This document shows positions 25,043-33,177 of a stretch of DNA of 64,000 nucleotides, piece by piece. A program made the position numbers and the translations under genes. This DNA comes from Polyangium fumosum. GTDB taxonomy: Bacteria; Myxococcota_A; Polyangia; Polyangiales; Polyangiaceae. Location of the stretch: the NCBI RefSeq assembly GCF_005144585.1, contig NZ_SSMQ01000075.1, positions 1 to 64,000 of the forward strand, read 5' to 3'. The stretch's first letter is position 1. Each line of letters begins with the position of its first letter. A model generated the notes under the pieces. That model was not told the origin of the DNA. It made no database searches and worked only from the letters and a program-made list of their open reading frames with translations.

Positions 25043-26881
25043 ATGCTCGACGCCGGTCCGTCCTACCTGCGCGCAAAACCCCTGGTGGGGCTGCTCCTCG
25101 GCCTTTCCTCGCTCGCTTGCGCGCCTCTCTCGTCTCCCCGCAGCTTTCACGCGCCCGGCGCGCCCGTCGGCCGTATCTCTGCGACGCTCGTGCCTGCGCC
25201 CGGCGTCCGATCGGGCGGGCCTCACCTCGTGACGTTTGGTCTCCCATTGCCACCGGAATCGCTCACGCGCGCGGGCCTCGCGACCGTGCGTGTTCTCCAG
25301 GGCGGCGTGGAGATCCCGGCGCACGTCGAGGAGCTCACCCCTTATCGGCACCTCACCGATCCCGCGCGCTCCGGGCGCTGGGTGCGCGTCGCGCGGGTGC
25401 AGCTCATTCATACGTTCCCGACGAGCCCGCCGGAGCCCACGTCCGTCATCGTCGAATGGGGCGCCGCGGAGCGCACACGCGACATCCCCGACCTCCTCCC
25501 GCCGCGGCGGGGGTTTCATTCCGTGGCGACAGGTAGCTTCACGCCCGAGGACCTCGTCACCGAGCCCGCCGTCTACGTCGTCCTGCCCAAGGCGCTCCTC
25601 GCGCAAGGGGCCTTGCGTACGCCTTTCGTGCCGCTCGACGATCGCGTCGGCGAAGACATGGATCCCCCCGCGCTCCTCCACGGCCGGCGCCTGCCGTGGC
25701 CGCTCGCGTACGACGTTGCCCAAAAAAACTATTTTTATGGCCTCCTGAACGAGCCGGCCGGCGATAGCCCCTACCGGACGAACCTCGACAACAACGGCGA
25801 GGCCTGGCTTTACGATCGGGCCTCCGCAATGTTCGTCCTGTACCTCCGGGGCGGCTCGGCCCGGGTGCTTCGCGAGGCCGTGCGCGCGTCGGTTTTTTAC
25901 GAGCGCCTCCTCGTGCTCGCGCGGCAGCACCGGGGGGATCCCTCGGCGGAGGCGCGCCCCAAGGCGGCGTTTTTCTCGTGGCGCAAGCCGCGGCCCGATC
26001 CGAAGGACGCCGCCAAGGAGCCCGCCTGGGATCCGAAATACTCCTACGTGGAGTGCCTCGCCCTCATGTTTTGGCTCACGGGGGACGATCGTATCCTCGA
26101 CAAGCTCGACGCCTTGGTCGCGGCCTTCGCGGACGTCCCCTCGCGCTGGTCGCCCGCCTATTCGCCCGTCCGCAAGAGCACGGGCGAGCGTTTGCGCGAG
26201 GCGTGGACGGAGAGGCATGTGGCGTTCAAGCTGCTGGCCGCGACGATCGCGTTCGAGCTCCGCGGGCGGGAGGAGGACCGCGCGCGGGTCGTTCGTATCG
26301 TGGAGGATCTGCTCTGGCATCAGGATCAGAGCCGCCCCGGCGGCCTGTTCGCGCGAGTCGGCGCGGTCGTGGACGGCGGGCTTTACCATTTCGGTACACA
26401 ACACGATCCGGACGAGGCCGGCGAGGAGCTCGTCGCTTCGCCGTGGATGTCCGCGTTGCTCGTCGATGCGATGGTGCGCGTTCATGCATTATGGGAAGAC
26501 CCGCGCATCGCGCGCTTCATCGTGCGCATGGGAAGGATGCTCTCGGCGGCCTCGAAGGTGCGCGTGTTGCCCGATGGTTCGAGGATGCTCACGCCCGATT
26601 ACCTCGTTCGCCCCGACGGCTCCACGCACACCGATCACGACGGCGCCGCGCACGCGGCCGACGTGATGGGCGCGCTCGCCTGGGCCGACGCATTCGCGCG
26701 CCTCCTCGGCGAGCCGGATCCCAGGTTTCGCCGCGTGATCCTCGGCTCGCCGGGGCTCTACGAGACGTTCACGGGAGAGCTCTTCCAGAGCCCGGACGAT
26801 TGGATGCTGCGGCCTTACCGCCGTTATGCGTGGATGTTTCGGACGTCGGCGGCGTTTTCGTATGCGCTGGGGGCGTGGTGA
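25043..26881 (+). CDS. Large predicted lipoprotein, possibly polysaccharide-active
   Basis: 612 aa. Signal peptide with lipobox LSSLAC (Cys26) from ATG 25043; ATG 25008 is an alternative. The domain after the anchor (FGLPLPPESLTRAGLATVRV, then VEIPAHVEELTPY and GRWVRVARVQL) resembles the N-terminal RIFT-barrel of YetA/PcRGLX-type rhamnogalacturonan-lyase-like proteins. The rest is rich in paired helices with conserved Trp, Tyr and His (YSYVECLALMFWLTGDDRIL, TERHVAFKLLAATIAFELRG, DGSTHTDHDGAAHAADVMG), which fits an alpha/alpha toroid as in many glycan-active enzymes. I therefore suspect carbohydrate processing but cannot assign a reaction. The 21-bp repeat array follows its stop. Confidence 0.6.
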   Translation: MLDAGPSYLRAKPLVGLLLGLSSLACAPLSSPRSFHAPGAPVGRISATLVPAPGVRSGGPHLVTFGLPLPPESLTRAGLATVRVLQGGVEIPAHVEELTPYRHLTDPARSGRWVRVARVQLIHTFPTSPPEPTSVIVEWGAAERTRDIPDLLPPRRGFHSVATGSFTPEDLVTEPAVYVVLPKALLAQGALRTPFVPLDDRVGEDMDPPALLHGRRLPWPLAYDVAQKNYFYGLLNEPAGDSPYRTNLDNNGEAWLYDRASAMFVLYLRGGSARVLREAVRASVFYERLLVLARQHRGDPSAEARPKAAFFSWRKPRPDPKDAAKEPAWDPKYSYVECLALMFWLTGDDRILDKLDALVAAFADVPSRWSPAYSPVRKSTGERLREAWTERHVAFKLLAATIAFELRGREEDRARVVRIVEDLLWHQDQSRPGGLFARVGAVVDGGLYHFGTQHDPDEAGEELVASPWMSALLVDAMVRVHALWEDPRIARFIVRMGRMLSAASKVRVLPDGSRMLTPDYLVRPDGSTHTDHDGAAHAADVMGALAWADAFARLLGEPDPRFRRVILGSPGLYETFTGELFQSPDDWMLRPYRRYAWMFRTSAAFSYALGAW

Positions 26882-26934
26882 GGGGAGCGGGAGCCTCCTC
26901 CTCTCCGACGGTGTCCTTCGCAGGACCGTTCGCC

Positions 26935-27390
26935 GGGTGGGGTGAGATCGTCTCCGGGAGGGGTGAGACGGTCTCCAGAGACAGGTGCGCGTGTCTTCCG
27001 GGAGGGGAAGACCCTCCTGCAAGAGGGTTGGGAGCGTCCTCGAGGGGGAGGAGACCCGCCTCCGAGAGGGGCGCAGGTGTCTCGGGGAGGAAGGAGAGGG
27101 CCTCCGGGGAGGGACGATACCCTCCTGCAAGAGGGTCGCGCGTGTCCTCGCGGTGAAGGAGAACCCTGTCCCGGACGGGGCGAGGGGTCCCGAACGGCGG
27201 TTGGGAGGGTTTCGGAGAGGATTGTCAGCATGCAAGGGGAGGGACGAGAGCGTCCTCTGGGAGGGTCGAGAGCGTCTTGAGGAGGGATGGCGCTGTTCTC
27301 GAACAGGGACGAGAGCCTTTGGCAGGGGGATGGGACGGTCGTTGGGGAGGGTCGAGAGGGTCCTCCAAGAGGCTCTCGAACGCCTCGGCG
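26935..27390. repeat. Degenerate tandem array, ~21-bp period, about 20 copies
   Basis: This fills most of the 651-bp gap between the lipoprotein gene (stop 26881) and the next gene (27533). Slicing every 21 bases from 26935 keeps register for at least eight units, after which a few 1- or 3-base shifts occur. The common pattern is GGGAGGG, GAGA/GAGAG, then a GTCCTC-like end. The clearest units include 26956-26976, 26998-27018, 27103-27123, 27238-27258 and 27343-27363. The top strand is strongly purine- and G-rich with many GGG runs. Period 21 equals seven codons and two helical turns. Several frames stay open across it, but none looks like a normal protein. Confidence 0.8.
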
Positions 27391-27532
27391 AGCACGTCCT
27401 TGTGGACGACGCGCATCATGGGGAGGCGGGCCCTCTCGACACGAGAGGCCCGCCTCCGCAGGTTTCTCGTAAAGCCGGGAGGCGAAACCGCGACGATTTC
27501 GTCGCGGGGATGCCCTCCGGCGGGGAGGGGTC

Positions 27533-27841
27533 ATGAACCGATTTCAGGGTATGCTCGTGATGCTCGTGGCATGCGCGCCGCTGGGGATCGCTGGTTGCTT
27601 GGCGGAGATGGCCACGGAGGATGAAACGCAGGCAAACGCGGACGTCGATATCGGGAACGAGGCGAGCGCCGGCGAGGCGCTCGCCGCGCAGCGCCGTCGT
27701 TGTCCGCCCGGCTTCGTGCGGCCTCCGTGGTCTCGGTTCTGCATCGCGGCTTATCGCGACACCCCCCGACCGTCCCCCTCTTGCCCGCCCGGCTGGACGT
27801 TCAGCATCTACACGAACAGTTGCAGACCCGCGCGGCGATGA
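27533..27841 (+). CDS. Small lipoprotein with Cys-rich C-terminus
   Basis: 102 aa. Lipobox LGIAGC gives Cys22 as the lipidation site. An acidic linker (EDETQANADVDIGNEASAG) leads to a C-terminal module with four Cys in PPGF/PPGW contexts (RCPPGFVRPPWSRFC, SCPPGWTFSIYTNSC). ATG 27533 overlaps the end of an open frame through the 21-bp array, but that frame is probably not a gene. The next 5' fragment (27889) has a similar anchor plus acidic linker (ADVEDATAPLDPSAL), so the two look like a duplicated pair with the second copy broken. Confidence 0.75.
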   Translation: MNRFQGMLVMLVACAPLGIAGCLAEMATEDETQANADVDIGNEASAGEALAAQRRRCPPGFVRPPWSRFCIAAYRDTPRPSPSCPPGWTFSIYTNSCRPARR

Positions 27842-27888
27842 AGCGGGAGCATGACTGTTAAAAAGTGCCGGCGACGGGGGCTCGCCCC

Positions 27889-28050
27889 GTGGTCATCAAG
27901 AAGATCGCGGCAGTGTCCGGATTGTCGTTCTCGGCAGTGCTCCTCAGCGCAGCATGCATGGCGGACGTGGAGGACGCTACGGCGCCGCTGGACCCGTCAG
28001 CGTTGGCGGAGCTGACGGAAGAAGCGGAGAGCGAGCTTTGGCCTCGGCGC
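27889..28050 (+). pseudogene. 5' fragment of a lipoprotein gene
   Basis: From GTG 27889 (G-run about 9 bp upstream) the frame encodes a good lipoprotein signal, IKKIAAVSGLSFSAVLLSAAC with Cys23, then an acidic segment (DVEDATAPLDPSALAELTEE). Beyond about 28050 the frame runs antisense to the 3' end of the SDR gene and becomes shadow-like (Arg/Ser-rich) until a stop at 28350. So the lipoprotein is cut off at a rearrangement junction. The break is placed by the change in sequence character and is accurate only to roughly 20-30 bp. Confidence 0.5.
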
Positions 28051-28642
28051 AGAGCTTCTCGCTCAACGTCCACAGGTCGGCCGCGAGCTTTGGGTCCAGC
28101 GCTTGTTTTGATGGATCCACGGGACGGCGATTCGAGACGAATTGCCCCTTGCGCGACGCCGCTTCCGGCGAGGTTGCGAGCCAGAGGAGGGAGTCCGCAC
28201 CTTGCTCCGGCGTCTTCGAGAAGGGCCTCGCCACTGCGTACACCAGGTTCATCAGAAGCCCCATGTCCGACCCGAAGCCGCCAAACTGGGTCCGGACCGA
28301 GCCCGGCTCGAAGCAGTTCGCCGTCGCGGTGGTTCCGGAAAGCCGCTTGAAGGTCGCGCCAGCGTTATTCACGAGGACGTCGAGCCGGTCGTGCTTGGCC
28401 TTGAATGCCTCGGCGGCGCGCTTCACGTCGGCCATCCGCGAAAGATCGCAGAGGAGAAGGTCGAGGTTCTGGTTCCCGCTCGCGTCCTTCAGCTCTGCGA
28501 GCACCTGCGTGGTCTTCTCCTTGTTGCGTCCGACGATGGTCATCGTCGCGCCGCGCTTGGCGAAATCCATCGCCGCGGCCTTGCCGATGCCATCCGTTGC
28601 TCCGGTTATCAGAATCACTTTGCCTTCGAGATCGTGCTTCAT
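27977..28642 (-). pseudogene. Short-chain dehydrogenase lacking the catalytic core
   Basis: 221 aa in frame from ATG 28642 (GGGGA six bases upstream). The cofactor half is intact: ITGATDGIG near residue 13, and LDVLVNNAG with Asn92. After about residue 103 the sequence jumps straight to what is normally the post-catalytic strand, ANCFEPGSVRTQFGG. The roughly 75-80 residues that should hold the catalytic Ser and Tyr-x3-Lys are missing. The C-terminus also runs past the usual end (LWTLSEKLC) into about 20 residues encoded antisense to the lipoprotein fragment at 27889. It is therefore an internally deleted, 3'-fused SDR of the retinol-dehydrogenase-like group, very likely inactive, last in the regulator/TVP38 unit. 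Confidence 0.7.
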
Positions 28643-28676
28643 GAGTTTCCCCATGGGTTGTGGTGAAGCGAAGCGC

Positions 28677-29378
28677 CTAGACGCCGCGCTCTGCGCTCCG
28701 GAGATCTCCAGAGGAGCGACGGCGCTCGTAGGCTCGATGGAGCGCGGCGATGAGCAGGGAAGCGATGAGCAGGCCGGCGAGGATCGGCCACGCGCCGGGC
28801 TGAATCCTCCCCGACGCATCGAACATCTCGCTGCCGAGGTAGCTCACGAGGAGAAGGGTCGGCGTGTAGCCGACGAGCGAGCCCCAGAAGTGGGTCCAGA
28901 ACCCCACCTTCGAGACGCCGAAGAAGGAGTGGAGCACCTGCGGCATCCAGAGAATCAGACGAAGGACGACGACCGTCTGGAATGCGTTCCGCTCGAGCGA
29001 CGCGTCGTATTTGCGGAGCCGGGCAGGAATACGCGCCGAGACCCAGTCCTTCGCCACGAAGCGCGCGAACGAGAATCCAACGACGCTCGCGCACATCGTC
29101 CCGATCATCGAGAGCGCGAAGGCTGTCTGCCACGGCCATATCAGCGGCGCTGCGACGATGAAGATCGTCCCAGGGACGCCGAACGGCTGCAGCACCGTGT
29201 ACGCCAGGATGAATGCGAGGTAGCCCCACGCGCCCCTCGCGACGAGCGTCTCGGCCAGGATCTTCGGTTCGGCGACCTGCGCGAAGATCCCGAAGTGATA
29301 GGCACCGGCGAGCGTGAGCAGCACCAGCGCGACGACGCCGAGCTTGGCGTTGCGGAGGGAGCGCGTCGCCTCGCTCAT
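28677..29378 (-). CDS. TVP38/TMEM64 (SNARE-associated/DedA-like) membrane protein
   Basis: 233 aa, five or six hydrophobic segments. The VTT-domain pattern is recognisable: AFILAYTVLQPFGVPGTIFIVAAPLIW, then a Gly-rich helix (FALSMIGTMCASVVGFSFARFV), then RNAFQTVVVLRLILWMPQVLHSFFGVSKVGFWTHFWGSLVGYTP split over the amphipathic re-entrant loop. DedA/VTT proteins are linked to lipid scrambling and envelope homeostasis. Its start codon overlaps the stop of the upstream NAD-binding gene by 4 bp, so they are co-transcribed; the SDR remnant follows after 34 bp. Confidence 0.85.
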   Translation of the reverse strand: MSEATRSLRNAKLGVVALVLLTLAGAYHFGIFAQVAEPKILAETLVARGAWGYLAFILAYTVLQPFGVPGTIFIVAAPLIWPWQTAFALSMIGTMCASVVGFSFARFVAKDWVSARIPARLRKYDASLERNAFQTVVVLRLILWMPQVLHSFFGVSKVGFWTHFWGSLVGYTPTLLLVSYLGSEMFDASGRIQPGAWPILAGLLIASLLIAALHRAYERRRSSGDLRSAERGV

Positions 29379-30037
29379 GCGCCGACCCGGTTGATGTCGG
29401 CCGATTCGAGGAGAAACCGGTCGGCCTTTCCTTCGACGACGCGGAGCATGGCGCGCCCAAGGACCTCCGAGGTGGTAAACAAGAACGGAAAGACGCGCAC
29501 GAGGAGCGGAACGAAGAGAAACAGCGGCTTTAGCAGCACGATGCCGACCTGGTACTGCCACGTGCGACTCCGAATGCCGGGGCCAGGCCGAATGAAGCCA
29601 GGCCTGACGCTCCCCGCGTGACGGAAGGGCATCCCGCGCAGGGACTCCTCCACGCGCCGCCTCACGCGAGCCCACATTCCGGGCCCGCCAGCGCCGCCGC
29701 CAGAGCAGTAACAGAAGGAGAACTCCGGGTTCAGCCGGAGGAGCGCGCGCGCCCATACGAGCGTGAGCTCCTCGGTCACGCGCGCGTAGGCGGGTTCGTC
29801 GAGACCGGCGGAGCTGATGCCCACGGCCCAGATACAGGCGTCGTAGCCGACGAGTTGGTCCTCGACGGCGGCGAAATCGAAGAGATCGGGCAGCAGGAGC
29901 TCGCGCAACTTCGGGTGCGTGACGCCGCAAGGGCGTCGTCCAATGCTGAGCACCGACTCGACGTCGGAGGCGTTGAGCGCTTCACGCAGGGCCCCTGCGC
30001 CGACCATGCCGGATGTGCCAAAAAGGATGAGCTTCAT
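29375..30037 (-). CDS. NAD(P)-binding, atypical short-chain-reductase-like protein
   Basis: 220 aa from ATG 30037 (AGAGGA upstream). The N-terminal Rossmann motif is LILFGTSGMVGAGALREAL, a GxxGxxG variant; CIWAVGISSAGLDEPAY is the second nucleotide-contact region. No Tyr-x3-Lys triad is visible, as in many NmrA-like/HTATIP2-like proteins. A C-terminal hydrophobic stretch (VGIVLLKPLFLFVPLLVRVFPF) suggests membrane association, fitting its coupled partner, the TVP38 protein. It probably binds NAD(P)H and may act as a reductase or sensor; substrate unknown. Confidence 0.75.
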   Translation of the reverse strand: MKLILFGTSGMVGAGALREALNASDVESVLSIGRRPCGVTHPKLRELLLPDLFDFAAVEDQLVGYDACIWAVGISSAGLDEPAYARVTEELTLVWARALLRLNPEFSFCYCSGGGAGGPGMWARVRRRVEESLRGMPFRHAGSVRPGFIRPGPGIRSRTWQYQVGIVLLKPLFLFVPLLVRVFPFLFTTSEVLGRAMLRVVEGKADRFLLESADINRVGA

Positions 30038-30145
30038 CGTAACGTCCTCTTCATCCCCCGAGATCAGAGCGCGTACCGAATCCCTGCAATGCGCGTGGTC
30101 CATGCGGTACTCATGGTGCGAAGCCCTCCGAGGGGTCGTCGTGGT

Positions 30146-30712
30146 TCACGCGCGTGTTCCTTTCTTTTTCGCCGGCGGAACGAACTGTTCTGCGAGGATT
30201 CGGAGCCGTCGTTCGAGCACGGCAACGGTCGGTTGATCCGCAAGGAGACCATCGAGAGAGAGAAGGAAGACGTCAGCTTTTTCCTCGTCCCCGAGAATCG
30301 TCGCGACGCACTCCAGCGCGACCTTTCGGTGCTGCGCGTCGATGTCGGGATCGATCCGCTCGCAGGCGTCGAAGAACTCACTGCCCATCGGCGCTCCGAC
30401 CATGTCGGACCAGGGCTCGAGCACCATCACCCTGCACACGTCGACCAAGCGTTCGTACGGGCTGCCCGGCGCGGTCACCGCCTGTTTTGCCAAGGGATGT
30501 CGCGAAACCAGCCAGTCGGCGAAGACGGCCCTGAAGATGTCTTCCTTGTCCTTGAAGACCCGGTAGATCAGCGTCCGTGAGAGGTTCGCGCGCTTGGCGA
30601 TGTCCTCGAACGACGTCTTCGCGAAGCCAAAATGGAGGAAACACCACCGCGCGGCGAGCAGGATCTTCGAGCGGCGCGCGGCGGCCTCGTCCTCTTTCAT
30701 GGTCGCTGCCAT
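30146..30712 (-). CDS. TetR/AcrR family transcriptional regulator
   Basis: 188 aa. N-terminal HTH, residues about 15-62: KILLAARWCFLHFGFAKTSFEDIAKRANLSRTLIYRVFKDKEDIFRAVF, quoted here only by its landmarks TSFEDIAKRANLSRTLIYR. The C-terminal ligand and dimer domain is divergent, so the inducer is unknown. It lies upstream of, and in line with, the NAD-binding/TVP38/SDR genes (108-bp gap) and is divergent to the DoxDA-like gene. The dyad at 30723-30746 just before its start is a natural autoregulatory operator. ATG 30712 is used; ATG 30700 is equally possible. Confidence 0.9.
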   Translation of the reverse strand: MAATMKEDEAAARRSKILLAARWCFLHFGFAKTSFEDIAKRANLSRTLIYRVFKDKEDIFRAVFADWLVSRHPLAKQAVTAPGSPYERLVDVCRVMVLEPWSDMVGAPMGSEFFDACERIDPDIDAQHRKVALECVATILGDEEKADVFLLSLDGLLADQPTVAVLERRLRILAEQFVPPAKKKGTRA

Positions 30713-30722
30713 GGCGACACTG

Positions 30723-30746
30723 TGACAACTGGATCAATATTTGTCA
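30723..30746. promoter_or_regulatory. Candidate TetR-type operator
   Basis: Dyad TGACAA (30723-30728) and TTGTCA (30741-30746) with a 12-bp spacer, 11 bp upstream of the regulator start codon and inside the 117-bp divergent region. On the minus strand a TTGACA -35-like hexamer overlaps the outer arm. Binding there would block the regulator's own promoter and could affect the divergent DoxDA operon. Confidence 0.45.
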
Positions 30747-30829
30747 ACGTGTTCCGGAGCGAGGCTTGAAGGGGAGCGCAGGACCACCCGGGAACTTTGT
30801 GGGTCGCTCGTCGTGTCCTCCGGAGCGGC

Positions 30830-31888
30830 ATGCAAGAAGCTCCTTCCTCTGCCGGCTCGCCCACGCAGGACGCGACCCTCGCGCTCCTCTCGCTCCGCCT
30901 CGTGACCGGGTGGCTCTTTTTCTCCGCGCTTTGGCGGCGCCTCGTGCTCGAACCGGAAAAGATGGTGCCCGATGCGGCGGGGTACGTCGGGGAGAAGTTC
31001 AACCACTTCCTGCCGCACGCAATCGGCGTGCGTGGGCTCCTTGATTGGCTGGTGCGGCACCCCGAGGTGCTACACCCCTTCCTCGTGGTCTTCACCGTGC
31101 TGGAAGGGGCGGCGGGGCTCGGGCTGATGCTCGGGCTCCTCACGCGCGCCGCGGCCGCGGGCGTCGTGATGTTGTCGGGGGGCATCCTGCTCGGCGCGGG
31201 GTGGATCGGGTCGACGTGCCTCGACGAGTGGCAAATCGGTGTGCTCGGGATCGCGGGTGGAATGTCCGTCGTTTTCGGGGGCGCCGGACGTTTTGGGCTC
31301 GATGCCGCCCTCACCTCGCGTTTTCCACGGCTTCGTGCGAGCCGCGCCTTTGCGCTCCTCGCCTCGGGTCCGCTGCCGCTTCGCCCGGGGATCGTCCGCC
31401 GCGGCGGGATCGCCCTCGCAGGAGCGACGCTCGCGCTCACGCTCGCGACGAACCAGATTTTCTTCGGCGGCGTCTGGGGCAAGCTGCACAATCACTCGGT
31501 GCGGCCGCACGTGACGATTGCGGTAGCGGAGCTGGATCCAGCGGGCGCGCTGCGGCTGAAGCTCGCGCGCGACGGAGGGCCGGACACGTATGGCGCGTTC
31601 ATCGTGGATATCGTGATCCTCGACGGAGCGGGAAAACCGGTTCATGGCTGGGACGCGCGGGCCTTGGCTTCGCTGCCGGCGAGCGCGATCACGAACCATT
31701 ATCTCGTGAAGGTTCACCCCGGACCCCATGGGCTCGTTCTCCCGCTCGGGAGCGTCGCGGACGTCGTTTTGCCGATCCCGTCGGAGGTGCCATCGCCGGG
31801 GCATTCCCGCGTGCGGGTGTCGGATGTGAGCGGCGCCGTGTGGGAGGCGGGGCTCGACATCACACCGCGGCTGGCCACGAGGGAGTGA
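30830..31888 (+). CDS. DoxD-DoxA-like fusion (thiosulfate:quinone oxidoreductase type)
   Basis: 352 aa. The N-terminal ~170 residues are a DoxD/DoxX-type four-helix membrane domain: LALLSLRLVTGWLFFSALWRR, FNHFLPHA, HPFLVVFTVLEGAAGLGLMLG, then ILLGAGWIGSTCLDEWQIG. After another helix (RRGGIALAGATLALTLATNQIFFGGVWG) the C-terminal ~130 residues resemble DoxA, a beta-rich extracytoplasmic domain. In Acidianus DoxD and DoxA are separate subunits of an enzyme that oxidises thiosulfate to tetrathionate and reduces quinone; fused forms occur in bacteria. ATG 30830 has GGAG upstream. It heads an operon with ECF sigma, anti-sigma and thioredoxin-like genes. Confidence 0.75.
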   Translation: MQEAPSSAGSPTQDATLALLSLRLVTGWLFFSALWRRLVLEPEKMVPDAAGYVGEKFNHFLPHAIGVRGLLDWLVRHPEVLHPFLVVFTVLEGAAGLGLMLGLLTRAAAAGVVMLSGGILLGAGWIGSTCLDEWQIGVLGIAGGMSVVFGGAGRFGLDAALTSRFPRLRASRAFALLASGPLPLRPGIVRRGGIALAGATLALTLATNQIFFGGVWGKLHNHSVRPHVTIAVAELDPAGALRLKLARDGGPDTYGAFIVDIVILDGAGKPVHGWDARALASLPASAITNHYLVKVHPGPHGLVLPLGSVADVVLPIPSEVPSPGHSRVRVSDVSGAVWEAGLDITPRLATRE

Positions 31889-31892
31889 GGGC

Positions 31893-32426
31893 GTGCCGGG
31901 TCGGTCTTTCGTCGAACGTCTCGTCGCTGAGCTGCCGGCGCTCTTCCGGATGGCCAGGAAGATGACCCGCTCGGAGACGGATGCCGAGGATCTCGTGCAA
32001 TCAACCGTGGTGCGGGCGATGGAGAAGCGAGGTGATCTGCGGGACGAGGAGCGAATGCGGGCCTGGCTTTTTCAGGTGCAACGCACGGTGCTCTTGAATG
32101 GGGTTCGCGGGGCGGCGCGGCGCTTCGAGGTGATCCAGGGAGGCAAGGGCGCAGAAGCGCCGGAGCCGAGCGAGGATCTCGAGGAGGAGATCCTGCGCCG
32201 TTCGTTCGACGATCGGGTGACGCACGCCCTCGATGGGATGCCGCCCGAATGGAAGGAAGCGCTGCTCTTGCGCGAGGTGGAGGAGCTCTCGTACGAGGAA
32301 ATCGCGTCGGTGCAAGGTTCTCCCGTGGGTACGGTGCGTTCGCGTCTGGCGCGGGCGCGGGCAGCGTTGTTCGAGGGGCTCTCCGAGGCGAATCGAGCGC
32401 GTGGGGTGCATCATGGCAAGATGTGA
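31893..32426 (+). CDS. ECF-subfamily RNA polymerase sigma factor
   Basis: 177 aa with GTG start 4 bp after the DoxDA-like stop. Region 2: LPALFRMARKMTRSETDAEDLVQ and TVVRAMEK, with RMRAWLFQVQRTVLLN for region 2.4. Region 4: LDGMPPEWKEALLLREVEEL, then SYEEIASVQGSPVGTVRSRL and ARARAALFE, the HTH that reads the -35 element. Regions 1.1 and 3 are absent, as in ECF factors. Overlapping the next gene by 14 bp, it is almost certainly held by that zinc-finger anti-sigma and released by an envelope or redox signal. Confidence 0.92.
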   Translation: MPGRSFVERLVAELPALFRMARKMTRSETDAEDLVQSTVVRAMEKRGDLRDEERMRAWLFQVQRTVLLNGVRGAARRFEVIQGGKGAEAPEPSEDLEEEILRRSFDDRVTHALDGMPPEWKEALLLREVEELSYEEIASVQGSPVGTVRSRLARARAALFEGLSEANRARGVHHGKM

Positions 32427-33144
32427 CGAATTCGACAATGTCTCGGCATGGCACGACGGGGAGGTGAACCCCATGGAAGCGAGGCGCATCGAGGCGCACC
32501 TGGCATCGTGCGCCGTTTGCCGCGAGACGGCTGATGTCCTCGCACAGACACGGCATTCGTTGCGACGCTCGGCCAGAGCCGACGTGCCCGCGCGCGTCGT
32601 ACAAAAAACGAAATCGCTCGACACGCCCGCGCGTCCTCGGCGTCGGCTCGCGGTCGCTGCATTGCTCGTGGCGGCGTCGTTGGGTGTGGGGGCGGTGCTC
32701 TTGCTTTCGCGTGGCGGCATCGCGCAGGCGATGGCGGATGAGCTCGTGAGCCACCACCTGCGAGGATTCGCCAGAGAAAAACCGTGCGAGCTCGATTCGT
32801 CCGATCCCGCGGTCCTCGCTCGGTGGCTGGAGCAGAGGCTCGGCTATGCGGTGGTGGTGCCCTCCATGCCCGGAGCGAAATTGCTCGGGGCGCGCCTTTG
32901 CCAGCTCGAGGGTGATCGGACGGCTGCGCTCATGTACATGCAGGACGACAAACCGGTCACCGTCTTCGTGCCGAGGCCGGGATCGAGCGCCGCGGTGGCG
33001 GCCGAATCGTTATCGCGAGGCGAGGTTCGTTGCGCGCGAGCGCCGCTCCGCAATCGGATCTGCGCGAAGACCACGCAGCAACCCATGCTGGCTGTCGCCG
33101 AGACGAGCGAAACCACGCTCGCCGCAGCGCTCGAGGCTCCGTGA
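32413..33144 (+). CDS. Zinc-finger (HC2-type) membrane anti-sigma factor
   Basis: 243 aa. The N-terminal cytoplasmic anti-sigma domain holds HLASCAVC, the zinc/redox-type His29-x3-Cys33-x2-Cys36 motif. One membrane helix (AVAALLVAASLGVGAVLLL, about residues 77-98) leads to a periplasmic domain of about 140 aa with further cysteines (KPCELDSS, ARLCQLEG, VRCARAPLRNRICAK). In ZAS-family factors thiol oxidation at the Cys ligands releases the sigma factor; periplasmic Cys may sense oxidants directly. It overlaps the sigma gene by 14 bp, fixing stoichiometry, and the thioredoxin-like gene follows after 33 bp. Confidence 0.88.
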   Translation: MARCDEFDNVSAWHDGEVNPMEARRIEAHLASCAVCRETADVLAQTRHSLRRSARADVPARVVQKTKSLDTPARPRRRLAVAALLVAASLGVGAVLLLSRGGIAQAMADELVSHHLRGFAREKPCELDSSDPAVLARWLEQRLGYAVVVPSMPGAKLLGARLCQLEGDRTAALMYMQDDKPVTVFVPRPGSSAAVAAESLSRGEVRCARAPLRNRICAKTTQQPMLAVAETSETTLAAALEAP

Positions 33145-33177
33145 ACGACGCTTGTTTCTTGAAGGAAAGGTGAGGAG

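Noticed and set aside
28051..28350. Continuation of the lipoprotein frame from 27889
   Set aside because: This part is antisense to the SDR gene and has shadow composition.
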